From positions 133,168 to 197,167 of the forward strand of contig JAZKIY010000009.1 in assembly GCA_040384665.1 (NCBI GenBank): a stretch of DNA of 64,000 nt, written 5' to 3'. This document shows, piece after piece, positions 1-8,822 of this stretch. Every line of letters begins with the position of its first letter. Position 1 is the first letter of the stretch. The position numbers and the translations under genes are program-made. The notes below the pieces were generated by a model, which worked only from the letters and a program-made list of their open reading frames with translations, made no database searches and was not told where the DNA came from. The DNA comes from PCRC01 sp040384665. Lineage in GTDB: Bacteria > Pseudomonadota > Gammaproteobacteria > Burkholderiales > Burkholderiaceae_C.

Positions 1-1773
1 GAAGGCAAAGGTGCCGGCGGTGTAGGGGTAGCTGCCGGGCACGTTGTCCAGCATCAGCCACTTGAGAATTTCGCCGTGGTCTTCAAACGTGGGCAGTGCC
101 ACCTTGCGGATGGTGGTGCCAGAGAGCGACTTGGTGGTGATGGACGTGCGGATTTCCTTGTCGCGAATCTTCACCACATACTCGTCGCCAGCATAGGCTT
201 TCTGCATGTCGGGCCACTGGCCCAGCAGCTTGGCGGCGGCCTTGTCCTGCAGGTCGGTGCGCTGCAGCGCCAGGTCTTTGGCGGCTTCGGAGGCGCGCGG
301 TTTGCCAGGCTTGCCTTCGGCCAGCATGGCGGATGCCGCATGCAGTTGCTGGATTTCGCGGGCCAGGCGGGCCTGGGCCAAAGCACGCTTTTTGTAGCCG
401 CGTACCGTGTCGCTGATCTCGGCAAGGTAGCGGGTGCGGGCCGCCGGCACCACCGGCGTCTGGTTGGTGCTGTGGCGCACGGACACCAGTGGCAGGCGGC
501 CGTCTTTCAGAGGCAGGCCCAGCGCGGCCAGCCGCACCTTCAGGCCCTGGTACAGCGCGGTCACGCCGTCGTCGTTGAAGCGCGCGGCCATGGTGCCAAA
601 CACCGGCATCTTGTCGGCCGGTGTGGTCCAGGCTTCCTTGTTGCGCTGCACCTGCTTGGACACGTCACGCAGTGCGTCGAGCGAACCCTTGCGGTCGAAC
701 TTGTTGATGGCAATGAACTCGGCAAAGTCCAGCATGTCGATTTTCTCAAGCTGGCTGGCCGCCCCGAATTCGGGCGTCATCACGTACATCGGCACGTCCA
801 CATGCGGCACGATGGCGGCGTCGCCCTGGCCAATGCCGGAGGTCTCGACCACGATCAAATCGAACCCGGCCACCTTGCAAGCGGCAATCACGTCGGGCAG
901 CGCAGCCGAAATCTCAGAGCCGAAATCGCGCGTCGCAAGCGAACGCATGAAGACGCGCTGGCCCTGACTCCAGGGGTTGATGGCGTTCATGCGGATGCGG
1001 TCGCCCAGCAGCGCGCCACCGCTCTTGCGGCGGCTCGGGTCGATGGAGATCACCGCGACCCGCAGGTTGTCGTTTTGGTCCAAACGGAAGCGGCGGATCA
1101 GCTCATCGGTCAGGCTGGACTTGCCGGCGCCACCGGTGCCGGTGATGCCCAGCACAGGCACCTTGGTGCCCGCTGCGGCCTTGCGGATGGCGGCGGTGAG
1201 CTTGGCGTCGGCCTTCTCGTTTTCAAGCGCGGTGATGAGTTGGGCCAGTGCGCGCCAGTTCATCTCGCCGTGGCCCTGAATCGCTTCCAGCGCTTTGGGC
1301 GCGTAGCCGGTGAGGTCCTTGTCGCAGCGCATCACCATTTCGCCGATCATGCCGGCCAGACCCATGCGCTGGCCGTCCTCGGGGCTGAAGATGCGTGCCA
1401 CGCCGTAGTCGTGCAGTTCGCGGATTTCCGGTGGCACGATCACGCCGCCGCCGCCGCCAAACACCTGGATGTGTTCGCCGCCCCGGCTCTTCAGCAGATC
1501 GACCATGTACTTGAAGTACTCGACATGCCCGCCCTGGTAGGAACTGATGGCGATGCCCTGGGCGTCCTCCTGCAGCGCGGTGGTGACGACCTCGTCCACA
1601 CTGCGGTTGTGCCCCAGGTGGATGACTTCCGCACCCATGCCTTGCAGGATGCGGCGCATGATGTTGATGGCCGCGTCGTGGCCGTCAAACAGGCTGGCGG
1701 CGGTGACAAAACGCACCTTGTGGGTCGGGCGGTAGTTGGCCAGGGCCTTGTAATCGGCGGACAGATCGGTCAT
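1..1773 (-). CDS. icmF: Fused isobutyryl-CoA mutase IcmF, N-terminal part (runs off window)
   Basis: Only the first ~591 codons of the reading frame lie in the window; it continues past base 1. Read on the minus strand from ATG at 1773 (MTDLSADYKALANY...), it shows a B12-binding domain (LFDGHDAA near residue 28, the GGGGGVI glycine run near 115), then a MeaB-type GTPase domain with P-loop GTGGAGKSS near residue 207 and an NKFD guanine-specificity motif. The substrate-binding mutase domain would follow outside the window. This order (B12 domain, G-protein chaperone, mutase) is specific to IcmF, which interconverts isobutyryl-CoA and n-butyryl-CoA, or related acyl-CoAs, using adenosylcobalamin. 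A divergent AraC-type regulator lies 215 bp upstream and may control it. A stand-alone methylmalonyl-CoA mutase is less likely because the G domain is fused. Confidence 0.9.
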   Translation of the reverse strand, partial: MTDLSADYKALANYRPTHKVRFVTAASLFDGHDAAINIMRRILQGMGAEVIHLGHNRSVDEVVTTALQEDAQGIAISSYQGGHVEYFKYMVDLLKSRGGEHIQVFGGGGGVIVPPEIRELHDYGVARIFSPEDGQRMGLAGMIGEMVMRCDKDLTGYAPKALEAIQGHGEMNWRALAQLITALENEKADAKLTAAIRKAAAGTKVPVLGITGTGGAGKSSLTDELIRRFRLDQNDNLRVAVISIDPSRRKSGGALLGDRIRMNAINPWSQGQRVFMRSLATRDFGSEISAALPDVIAACKVAGFDLIVVETSGIGQGDAAIVPHVDVPMYVMTPEFGAASQLEKIDMLDFAEFIAINKFDRKGSLDALRDVSKQVQRNKEAWTTPADKMPVFGTMAARFNDDGVTALYQGLKVRLAALGLPLKDGRLPLVSVRHSTNQTPVVPAARTRYLAEISDTVRGYKKRALAQARLAREIQQLHAASAMLAEGKPGKPRASEAAKDLALQRTDLQDKAAAKLLGQWPDMQKAYAGDEYVVKIRDKEIRTSITTKSLSGTTIRKVALPTFEDHGEILKWLMLDNVPGSYPYTAGTFAF

Positions 1774-1988
1774 GGGGAGGTCTCCGTAAGGTCAGGCTGC
1801 GGACGTGGGGTGGCCCGGTCAGCGCTTCTTGGGGTACTTTACGCCCACTTGGGCGGCAGGGCGATAGCCAAAGCGACCCAACTGTGTGGCGGTTTTTGCC
1901 ACTTTGGGACTGGTTTTGTCTGTTTGGGCTGGTTTATCGGCCGGTGCCGCCCCGCCAGCCGATAAACTCAAAAACACGCGCCCCACCC

Positions 1989-3011
1989 ATGGAAAAAGAC
2001 ACCGTCGCCATGTACTTTGTCAACGCCGCAGTCGCCCGACTGCCCGGTTCGGCAAAAGCGCGGGCGCTGCAGGCGGCGGGTATCCAGGCCGAGCTGCTGG
2101 CGCTGGCCACCGCGCGGGTACCGGCCGAATCGTTTTCGCGGCTCTGGCTGGCCGTGGCGCGCGAGATCGACGACGAATTTTTTGGCCTGGACAGCCGGCG
2201 CATGAAGGTCGGCAGCTTTGCGCTGCTGTGCCAGGCGGTGCTGGGCAGCGAAACCTTGGGGCGTGCGGTCAAGCGCTGCCTGCGCGGTTTTGCGCTGTTT
2301 TTGGACGACGTGGCGGGTGAACTGGTGGTCGAGGGCGACACCGCCGTTATCAAGGTCCACAACCGCATTGCCAGCGGCCCGTCACGGCGGTTTGCCGACG
2401 AAACCTTTCTGGTGATGGTGCATGGGCTGATGTGCTGGCTGACTGGCCAGCGCATCGCCTTGCAGCAAGTCGCCTTTGCCCATGCCCGGCCGCCCCATGC
2501 TGGCGAATACGCGGTGATGTATTCGCAGCACCTCGCGTTTGATACCGACTGCACCGCCATCCACTTTGAGGCCCGGCTGCTGGACGCGCCGGTGGTGCAG
2601 AACGCCCAGACCATCAAGCCCTTTCTGCGCAACGCGCCGCAGTCGGTGTTTCTGAAATACAAGAACCAGGACAGCTGGACCGCCCGGTTGCGGCGTCAGT
2701 TGCGCGGTGCGGTGGGCGCCGAGTGGCCGGTGCTGGACGACATGGCGCGCAGCTTCCACGTGGCGCCCACCACGTTGCGCCGGCGGCTGGAATCCGAAGG
2801 CACCAGCTACCAGGGCATCAAGGACCAGCTGCGGCGCGATGCGGCCATCCACCACCTGTGCACCAGCACGCTGGGCATTGCCGAAATTTCTGGCCTGCTG
2901 GGTTTTCAGGAGCCCAGCGCCTTTCACCGCGCCTTCAAGAAATGGACCGGCGCCCAGCCTGGCGAATACCGCATGCGCCAGCTGGGCGTTAAAGCCAGCC
3001 CGCGCGCTTGA
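1989..3011 (+). CDS. AraC-family transcriptional regulator
   Basis: 340-aa regulator. The N-terminal ~200 residues match the arabinose-binding-like domain of OruR/QscR-type AraC regulators (the MKVGSFALL... region, then GRAVKRCLRGF). The last ~100 residues are the double helix-turn-helix DNA-binding domain (RSFHVAPTTLRRRLESEG, then IAEISGLLGFQEPSAFHRAF). I chose ATG at 1989 because the reading frame upstream runs into low-quality sequence, and the protein from MEKDTVAMYF has the family's usual length. An internal ATG at 2010 is an alternative; neither has a strong ribosome binding site. It is divergent from icmF, so control of that gene is a reasonable inference. Its last 23 bases overlap the convergent corA gene. 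The effector is not predictable from sequence. Confidence 0.85.
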   Translation: MEKDTVAMYFVNAAVARLPGSAKARALQAAGIQAELLALATARVPAESFSRLWLAVAREIDDEFFGLDSRRMKVGSFALLCQAVLGSETLGRAVKRCLRGFALFLDDVAGELVVEGDTAVIKVHNRIASGPSRRFADETFLVMVHGLMCWLTGQRIALQQVAFAHARPPHAGEYAVMYSQHLAFDTDCTAIHFEARLLDAPVVQNAQTIKPFLRNAPQSVFLKYKNQDSWTARLRRQLRGAVGAEWPVLDDMARSFHVAPTTLRRRLESEGTSYQGIKDQLRRDAAIHHLCTSTLGIAEISGLLGFQEPSAFHRAFKKWTGAQPGEYRMRQLGVKASPRA

Positions 3012-3963
3012 AGCGCCAAAAGACCACGGCACAGGTGACTGCGATGGTGCCCAGCGCCATGGCATAACCGTACTGCCATTTCAGCTCGGGCATGTGCTCG
3101 AAGTTCATGCCCCAGATGCCGGCAAATGCGGTGCACACCGCAAAAATACTGGCCCAGGCCGCCAGCCGCTTGGTGACTTCGCTTTCCTCAATCGTGGCCA
3201 GCGCCAGATTGACCTGGATGGCGGTGCCGATGGTGTCGCGGATGTTCTCGATCTCGGCATTGATGCGGGTCAGGTGGTCGACCACGTCGCGGAAATAGTC
3301 TTGTACGCCGGCGCAGATCTGCGGCACGCGGCCGCCGTGCAGTTTGCTGGCGCCTTCGAGCAGCGGCGTGACCGCGTGCTTGAGCACCATCACCCGGCCC
3401 TTGAGCTCGTAGAGCCGTTCGATGTTGGAGCGGGCCGTGCCTTTGGTGAAAATTTCCTGCTCGATGGTTTCCAGCTCGGTTTCCAGGGAATCCAGAATGG
3501 GAAAGTAGCGGTCCACCACCGCGTCCATCAGCGCGTACAGCACAAAACCTGAACCATGGCGCAGCAGTTCGGGCTCGCTCTCGCAGCGCGCGCGCACCCC
3601 CAGAAAACCGCGGTGGCTGCGGTTGCGCACCGACACCACGTAGTTGCGCCCGGTGAACACGTCGACCTCGCCCACATGCAGGGTGCTGGGGTTGTCGGGC
3701 AGTGTTTCCACCAAGTGCAGCACCGAAAAAAGCGAGGCACCGTATTCCTCTATCTTGGGGCGCTGGTGGCCGTGCCGGGCGTCTTCCACCGCGAGTTCGT
3801 GCAGGCCAAATTCCTGCCGCATTTCTTCCAGCTCTTCGGGGGTGGCGTCTTCCAAAGCGACCCAGACAAAGGTGTTGGGCCGGGTGATGTAGTCGCTGAC
3901 CTCGCGCACGGGAATGTCGGCGAGCTTGGCACCGTTCTGGTAGGCAACGCAGTTGATCAGCAT
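2989..3963 (-). CDS. corA: CorA-family divalent cation channel
   Basis: 324-aa inner-membrane Mg2+/Co2+ (possibly Zn2+) transport protein. It has the family plan: a long cytoplasmic acidic/helical domain (residues 1-~260), then two C-terminal transmembrane helices. The GMN signature is present at the end of the first helix (GIWGMNFEHMPEL), followed by the short periplasmic loop and the second helix (YAMALGTIAVTCAVVFW). CorA works as a homopentamer. The start MLINCVAYQNG is an ATG at 3963, and length is normal. It is convergent with and overlaps the AraC gene by 23 bp, so the two transcripts meet tail to tail. PPK2 lies 66 bp upstream on the same strand and could be co-transcribed. Confidence 0.92.
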   Translation of the reverse strand: MLINCVAYQNGAKLADIPVREVSDYITRPNTFVWVALEDATPEELEEMRQEFGLHELAVEDARHGHQRPKIEEYGASLFSVLHLVETLPDNPSTLHVGEVDVFTGRNYVVSVRNRSHRGFLGVRARCESEPELLRHGSGFVLYALMDAVVDRYFPILDSLETELETIEQEIFTKGTARSNIERLYELKGRVMVLKHAVTPLLEGASKLHGGRVPQICAGVQDYFRDVVDHLTRINAEIENIRDTIGTAIQVNLALATIEESEVTKRLAAWASIFAVCTAFAGIWGMNFEHMPELKWQYGYAMALGTIAVTCAVVFWRFKRAGWL

Positions 3964-4029
3964 GGGGGTGTCGCGGCAAGTGGTCGGTGGAGCGATTCTG
4001 GCACCGGCATGTGGCCTGTGGAAAGCACT

Positions 4030-4866
4030 TCAGGCGATCTTCAAGCCCTTGAGCGCCGGGTCGGCCTGCGGGTAGCGCAGCTTGAGCTGCTTGAGCGTGT
4101 CGCGCACCACTGTGGCGATCATCAGGTTGCGGTGGGTCTTGGAGTTGGCCGGCACCACTGTCCATGGCGCCCAGGCGGTGCTGGTGGTACCCAGCACCGC
4201 GCTGTAGGCGGTCTGGTAGGCGTCCCACTGCTTGCGCACCTCCACGTCGCCGGTGCTGAACTTCCAGTTCTTGGTGGGGTCGTCAATGCGCTCCTGCAGC
4301 CGCTCGCGCTGCTCGTCGGCGCTGATGTGCAGCAAGAACTTCAGCACCACGGTGCCGGTCTCGGTCAGCAGGCGCTCGAAGTCGTTGATGTGCTGGTAGC
4401 GCTGTTGTGTCTGCTCGGGTGTGATCCAGCCATTGACCACCGGCACCAGCACGTCTTCGTAATGGCTGCGGTTGAACACCATGATCTCGCCGGCACCCGG
4501 CAACTGCTTGTGGATGCGCCAGAGGTAGTCGTGCGCCCGCTCTTCTTCGGTGGGGGCTTTCCAGCCCACCGTGTGCACACCCAACGGGCTGGTGCGCCCA
4601 AACACACCGCGAACAGTGCCATCTTTGCCCGAGGTGTCGGTGCCCTGCAGGACCACCAGCAACTTGAAGCGTTTGTCGGCAAAGAACAGGTCCTGCAGCC
4701 CGTCCAGTTCCACCGCCAGTGCCTCAACACGCGCCTTGTCCTGGAGCTTGTCGCCCGAGGAAAAAGGCTTGGCCGAGGGGTCACAGGCCGCCAGCGTGAA
4801 AGGTTTGCCGGCCTTGCCGCGCGGTTGCCATGCGCTCAGGGGGGCATCAGCTTGTTTGGAGGGCAT
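4030..4866 (-). CDS. ppk2: Polyphosphate kinase 2 family (PPK2) phosphotransferase
   Basis: 278-aa soluble kinase that uses inorganic polyphosphate to phosphorylate nucleoside mono- or diphosphates. The Walker A motif GTDTSGKDG is at residues 75-83 and the Walker B/lid region contains VFNRSHYEDVL, both diagnostic of PPK2. RISTLFRPP-like tails are absent, so this is a single-domain enzyme of the ~270-300 aa type. Whether it prefers AMP, ADP or GDP cannot be read from these motifs. It sits between corA and the TRAP large permease, all on the minus strand, with only 24 bp to dctM upstream. Confidence 0.92.
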   Translation of the reverse strand: MPSKQADAPLSAWQPRGKAGKPFTLAACDPSAKPFSSGDKLQDKARVEALAVELDGLQDLFFADKRFKLLVVLQGTDTSGKDGTVRGVFGRTSPLGVHTVGWKAPTEEERAHDYLWRIHKQLPGAGEIMVFNRSHYEDVLVPVVNGWITPEQTQQRYQHINDFERLLTETGTVVLKFLLHISADEQRERLQERIDDPTKNWKFSTGDVEVRKQWDAYQTAYSAVLGTTSTAWAPWTVVPANSKTHRNLMIATVVRDTLKQLKLRYPQADPALKGLKIA

Positions 4867-4890
4867 CTTTTCTGTTGTCTGCAGGTTGCG

Positions 4891-6810
4891 TCAATTGCCA
4901 CCGCCGTAGAGGTACTGCGGCAGCCACAGTGTCAGGCCGGGCCAGATGTACATGAACACCATGCAAACGATCACGATGAGCATGTAAGGCATCATGCCCG
5001 CAAAGATCTGGTTCAACGTGACGTGTGGCGGCGACACCCCCTTCAGGTAAAACGCCGACATCGCCACCGGTGGCGACAGGAAAGCCGCCTGCAGGTTGAC
5101 GAACACCAGCACGCCCCACAGGATGGGGTCGATCTGGAAATGCTGCAGCAGTGGCAGGAAGATCGGCACGAAGATGACGATGATCTCGGTCCACTCCAGT
5201 GGCCAGCCGAGCACAAAGATGATGGCCTGCGACAGCAGCAGGAACTGCAGCGGTGACAGGTTCATCGACAGCACCCATTCCTCCACCACCCGTTGCCCGC
5301 CCAGCAGTGCAAACACGGCCGAGAACAGCGCCGAGCCCACAAACAGCCAGCACACCATGGAGGTGGTTTTGGCGGTCAGGAACACGGCTTCCTTGATGCG
5401 CTGGAAATTCAACGTGCCAGCATGCCAGGCCATCAGGAACGCGCCCGCTGCGCCCACGGCCGCCGACTCGGTGGCGGTGGTGATGCCGAACAGGATCACC
5501 GCGAGCACGATCAGGGTGAGCAGGGCCAGCGGCATCACGGAAGACACCAGCATGCGCAGGATTTCGAACTGTTCCGCGTCAAAGCGCCAGTAGTACCAGC
5601 CGAGCAGCAGCAGCACCACGGCGACCGCGATGGCAAAGCCGGTGTAGAACGCTTCGGGCACGGCGGCCACCTTGGGTCCTTCTGCGGAGGGGTCCCCAAA
5701 CTGTTGCATGGCTTCGGGGACATCGGGCGCGGGTTGGGGGCCTCCTGGCGCCGACAGCTCCTGCAGTTCGCCCGCACCAGGGGGCTCCTGGACGCCGTTG
5801 CCCGATGGGGGTTCCTGCAAGCCGCCTGCAGACGCGGGTTCCTGCAGCCCGGACTTCTCGGCAACCGAGGCGCTGAGTTGTTGCACCGCTGCGGGCGCGG
5901 CCACATTGTCTGCCTGCGAGTAGATCACCACGTACCACCAAGTGGCACCCAGCAGGACAGCCGTCAGCATCACGGGGACCAGCGACAAGCCTAGGCTTTT
6001 CGCCAGGAAACCGCGCCCGATGGGCTTGCCGTCCGGGCCCTCGCCCGTCGCCTTGGCTGGGGACATGAGGGCGCCGAGCAGCGCCGACAACGTGCGGCGT
6101 GAATAGCCCTGGCTCAGGCGCGACAGCCAGGGTGGGATGGGAACCTGATTTTGCTCGGGCGGTAATTTCGGTGCGATCTTGGGGTTGAGCAGCACCCAGC
6201 CGATGATGTAGACGAGGTACAGGAAAGCCAGGAAGAAACCTGGGAACATGGCGGCGGCATACAGCTTGACCACCGACTGGCCCGCCACTGCAGCGTAGAC
6301 GATGATCATCACCGACGGCGGAATCAGGATGCCCAGCGTGCCGCCGGCGGTGATCACGCCCGCCGCCAGCCGGGTGTCGTAGCCGGCGTTGAGCATGGGC
6401 CGCATCGCGATCACGCCCATCAGAACCACCACCGCGCCCACCAGCCCGCTGGCAATGCCCCAGAAGGTGCAGATGATCAGGGTGGTGACCGCCAGCGAAC
6501 CTGGCACGCTGCGGAAGGCGAGCTGCACGCTGTGGAACATTTTGTCCACCAGCGCACCCCGTTCCATGATGTAGCCCATGAGCACAAACAGCGGAATGGA
6601 GAGCAGGGTTTCGTTGGTCATTGCGCCAAACGCGCGCTGCACCATCAGGTCAAAAATCCGGTTGTCCAGCCAGGGGGCTGCGGGGTCATAGAAAGCGATG
6701 AAGCCGAACCCCATGCCCAGCCCCATCAGGGTGAACGCCGTCGGGAAGCCCATCAGAATGGCCGCCACGATCAGGCAGAGCATGGTCATGCCGAGTGCTG
6801 CGTTGCTCAT
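4891..6810 (-). CDS. dctM: TRAP transporter large permease (DctM) with a proline/glutamine-rich insert
   Basis: 639-aa inner-membrane protein of the DctM family, the Na+-coupled translocating subunit of a tripartite ATP-independent periplasmic transporter. Family features include the N-terminal helices (TMLCLIVAAILMGFP), the PSVMIIVYA motif and the C-terminal GMMPYMLIVIVCMVFMYIWP segment. DctM proteins are often ~430 aa; this one is ~200 aa longer because of a central insert containing a low-complexity stretch of four 9-residue repeats based on LQEPxSxGG, flanked by extra helices. The gene starts 2 bp after the dctQ stop, so the two are translationally linked. The substrate is unknown; dctP-type partners usually bind organic acids. 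Confidence 0.93.
   Translation of the reverse strand: MSNAALGMTMLCLIVAAILMGFPTAFTLMGLGMGFGFIAFYDPAAPWLDNRIFDLMVQRAFGAMTNETLLSIPLFVLMGYIMERGALVDKMFHSVQLAFRSVPGSLAVTTLIICTFWGIASGLVGAVVVLMGVIAMRPMLNAGYDTRLAAGVITAGGTLGILIPPSVMIIVYAAVAGQSVVKLYAAAMFPGFFLAFLYLVYIIGWVLLNPKIAPKLPPEQNQVPIPPWLSRLSQGYSRRTLSALLGALMSPAKATGEGPDGKPIGRGFLAKSLGLSLVPVMLTAVLLGATWWYVVIYSQADNVAAPAAVQQLSASVAEKSGLQEPASAGGLQEPPSGNGVQEPPGAGELQELSAPGGPQPAPDVPEAMQQFGDPSAEGPKVAAVPEAFYTGFAIAVAVVLLLLGWYYWRFDAEQFEILRMLVSSVMPLALLTLIVLAVILFGITTATESAAVGAAGAFLMAWHAGTLNFQRIKEAVFLTAKTTSMVCWLFVGSALFSAVFALLGGQRVVEEWVLSMNLSPLQFLLLSQAIIFVLGWPLEWTEIIVIFVPIFLPLLQHFQIDPILWGVLVFVNLQAAFLSPPVAMSAFYLKGVSPPHVTLNQIFAGMMPYMLIVIVCMVFMYIWPGLTLWLPQYLYGGGN
5750..5857 (-). 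repeat. 27-bp in-frame tandem repeat, four copies, inside dctM
   Basis: Read on the minus strand, four consecutive 27-base units encode LQEPASAGG, LQEPPSGNG, VQEPPGAGE and LQELSAPGG, followed by a decayed PQPAPDVPE. The units share the Q-E-P core but have diverged at third positions, so the expansion is not recent. It lies in the predicted loop between two added hydrophobic segments. Confidence 0.85.
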
Positions 6811-6812
6811 GG

Positions 6813-7439
6813 TTAGCCCTTCATGCCTTTGGATTGCTCAATCGCCAGTTGTTTGGCTTCCTCGTCCACGAACTCGCTGCTCGCGAGCTGTTGGGCCACC
6901 ACGTCGGATTCCTCCGCGTCCTTCAGGCGCGGTGTCCACACGCCGGTGCGGATGCACACCGCACAGCGCAGCATTTCGGCAAGGCCCTGCATCAGCACAA
7001 TCCCACCCGCCAGCGGGATCACGAATTTGAATGGGTAGAGCGGGATCGGGACCGCATTGAACGTCTGCTCGTTGATGCCCAGCGAGTCATTGAAATAGGT
7101 CCAGCCTGCCCACGTCAGGGCGGCGATGCCCGGCAAAAAGAACACGGTGTACAACACCAGGTCCAGCGTGGCCTGGGTTCGCGGTCGCATGCGGCCGTAA
7201 AAGAAATCCCCACGCACATGGCCGTCGTGGGCCAGCGTGTAGGCACCGCCCAGCATGAACAGCGTGCCATAGAGCATGTTGTTCACATCAAAAATCCAGG
7301 AGGTGGGGGCGTTCAAGGCATAGCGCTTGAACACCTCGGTACACACCACCAGCATCAGGGCCACGATCAGCCAGGCCGAAGCCTTGCCGACCCAGGTGCT
7401 GATGTGGTCAGCGGTGTGCAGGATGCGTTGGACATTCAT
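6813..7439 (-). CDS. dctQ: TRAP transporter small permease (DctQ)
   Basis: 208-aa inner-membrane protein with four hydrophobic helices, the usual DctQ topology (ASAWLIVALMLVV, ..., IVLMQGLAEMLRC). It pairs with DctM to form the membrane part of the TRAP transporter. I start it at ATG 7439 (MNVQRILHTADH); the frame can be extended to a TTG at 7460, but ATG gives the normal N-terminus. It is followed after 2 bp by dctM and preceded by a hairpin that separates it from dctP. The C-terminal ~50 residues are charged and cytoplasmic (EEAKQLAIEQSKG). Confidence 0.9.
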   Translation of the reverse strand: MNVQRILHTADHISTWVGKASAWLIVALMLVVCTEVFKRYALNAPTSWIFDVNNMLYGTLFMLGGAYTLAHDGHVRGDFFYGRMRPRTQATLDLVLYTVFFLPGIAALTWAGWTYFNDSLGINEQTFNAVPIPLYPFKFVIPLAGGIVLMQGLAEMLRCAVCIRTGVWTPRLKDAEESDVVAQQLASSEFVDEEAKQLAIEQSKGMKG

Positions 7440-7474
7440 GGCGGTCACACAGATGGGCAAGTCAAAATGAAACC

Positions 7475-7500
7475 AGCCATCCGGAGGGGGCCGGATGGCT
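7475..7500 (-). other. Stem-loop between dctP and dctQ
   Basis: A perfect 10-bp inverted repeat (AGCCATCCGG / CCGGATGGCT) with a 6-base loop lies in the 80-bp gap between the dctP stop and the dctQ start. On the minus strand it is followed by a T-rich but broken run, so it could be a leaky terminator or an mRNA-stabilising hairpin. Either would raise the abundance of the binding protein relative to the permeases. Confidence 0.6.
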
Positions 7501-7519
7501 GGCAGGCTTCAGGCGGAGG

Positions 7520-8635
7520 TCAGGCCTTCTTGGCGCTGAAGTAGTGGTTGTACGCCATTTTGAAATCAACCGAGTAGTCGTTTTGCCACTGGCCGGCACG
7601 CTGGGCAAATTCTTTCTGCGAATCCAGCACCTTCTGGAACAGTGGGTTCTCACCGGCCTTCTTGGCAATCGTTTTGTCCCAGGCGGCCAACTGTGCGCGC
7701 AGCACAGCGTCTGGTGTTTTGTAGAACTTGATGCCTTGCTTTTTCATCGCAGCGTAGTCGGTGGAGTTGCGCTCAATCGCCTTCCAGCTCATGTCGGCAC
7801 TGGAGGCCTGCACCGCGTAGTCGATGATGGAGCGCAGCTCCTGCGGCAGCGCGTTGTACTTGGTCTTGTTGAACAAAATCTCAAACTGCTCGCCACTCTG
7901 GTGAAAGCTCTGCAGCATGCAGTTTTTGGCCACATCGGGAAAGCCCAGGATGCGGTCGCTGGAGGCGTTGTTGAATTCGGCCGCGTCGATCAGGCCACGG
8001 TCCAGCGCTGGCACGATCTCGCCACCAGGCAGCGGGTTCACCGAGGTGCCCATCTCGGTGAACACGTCCACCGCCAGGCCCACCGTGCGGAACTTCAGGC
8101 CCTTCATGTCGTCGACCTTGGCGATGGGCTTCTTGAACCAGCCCAGCGGCTGGGTGGGCATCGGACCGTACAGGTAGGTCACCACGTCCATGTTCAGCGA
8201 CTTGTAGATTTCTTCCACCAGCGCCTTGCCACCGCCGTAGTTGTGCCAGGCCAGCACCATGTTGGCGTCCATGCCAAAGCCGGGGCCAGAACCCCACAGT
8301 GCCAGCGCCGAGTTCTTGCCGTAGTGGTAGGCGATCACGCCGTGGCCACCGTCCAGCGTGCCCTTGCTGACCGCCTCGAGCAGCTGGAAAGCAGGCACCA
8401 CCGAACCGGCGGGCAGCACCTCGATCTTCAACCGGCCACCGGCCATGTCGTTGACTTTTTTGGCGAAGTCCTGGGCGTACTCGTGGAAGATGTCCTTGGC
8501 GGGCCAGGTGCTCTGGAAGCGGAAGCTGACGGGCGCGGTTTGTGCGGTGGCCAGCATGGGTGCAGACATCGCGCCTGCAGCCACGGCAGCCCCTTTGAGC
8601 AGCTGGCGGCGGCGTGGCGTTTTCATATCGGTCAT
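7520..8635 (-). CDS. dctP: TRAP transporter solute-binding protein (DctP family)
   Basis: 371-aa periplasmic binding protein. The N-terminus has a twin-arginine-type signal (RRRQLLKGAAVAAGAM, cleavage near ATAQ-TAP), common in TRAP binding proteins of this group. The mature protein shows the family pattern: VSFRFQSTWPAKDIFHEYA, then VLPAGSVVPAFQLLEAVSKG and the ligand-contact region MKGLKFRTVGLAVDVF, in which an Arg usually pairs with the carboxylate of the ligand. It is of the YiaO/2-oxo-acid-binding type. It is the first gene of the transporter operon dctP-dctQ-dctM. ATG at 8635 is preceded by GGAGACAAGCC, a good ribosome binding site. The specific ligand is unknown. Confidence 0.92.
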   Translation of the reverse strand: MTDMKTPRRRQLLKGAAVAAGAMSAPMLATAQTAPVSFRFQSTWPAKDIFHEYAQDFAKKVNDMAGGRLKIEVLPAGSVVPAFQLLEAVSKGTLDGGHGVIAYHYGKNSALALWGSGPGFGMDANMVLAWHNYGGGKALVEEIYKSLNMDVVTYLYGPMPTQPLGWFKKPIAKVDDMKGLKFRTVGLAVDVFTEMGTSVNPLPGGEIVPALDRGLIDAAEFNNASSDRILGFPDVAKNCMLQSFHQSGEQFEILFNKTKYNALPQELRSIIDYAVQASSADMSWKAIERNSTDYAAMKKQGIKFYKTPDAVLRAQLAAWDKTIAKKAGENPLFQKVLDSQKEFAQRAGQWQNDYSVDFKMAYNHYFSAKKA

Positions 8636-8822
8636 GGCTTGTCTCCTGTTGAAATAATGGGTGTCGCTGTCACATCTTTTGTCAGGATGGTGTCGTGCGA
8701 AAGAGGGTAATTACGTACGGACCGTCTGCTGCGTGACAGCGCGTTGCAAAAATCAACGCCTCCGCTGCTGCCCCGAATCACCGCATAATTTGCACAAATC
8801 TCTTAACCCCACAACCGACACC

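Noticed and set aside
76..1965. A 629-codon plus-strand frame at the window start
   Set aside because: It is antisense to icmF, whose B12-binding and GTPase motifs are clear on the minus strand.
3556..5256. A 566-codon plus-strand frame
   Set aside because: It crosses corA, ppk2 and dctM on the opposite strand, all with firm motifs; the translation is His/Gln-rich and has no family match.
7437..7460. Start of dctQ at TTG 7460
   Set aside because: The ATG at 7439 gives the normal N-terminus of small TRAP permeases; the extra seven residues have no family support.
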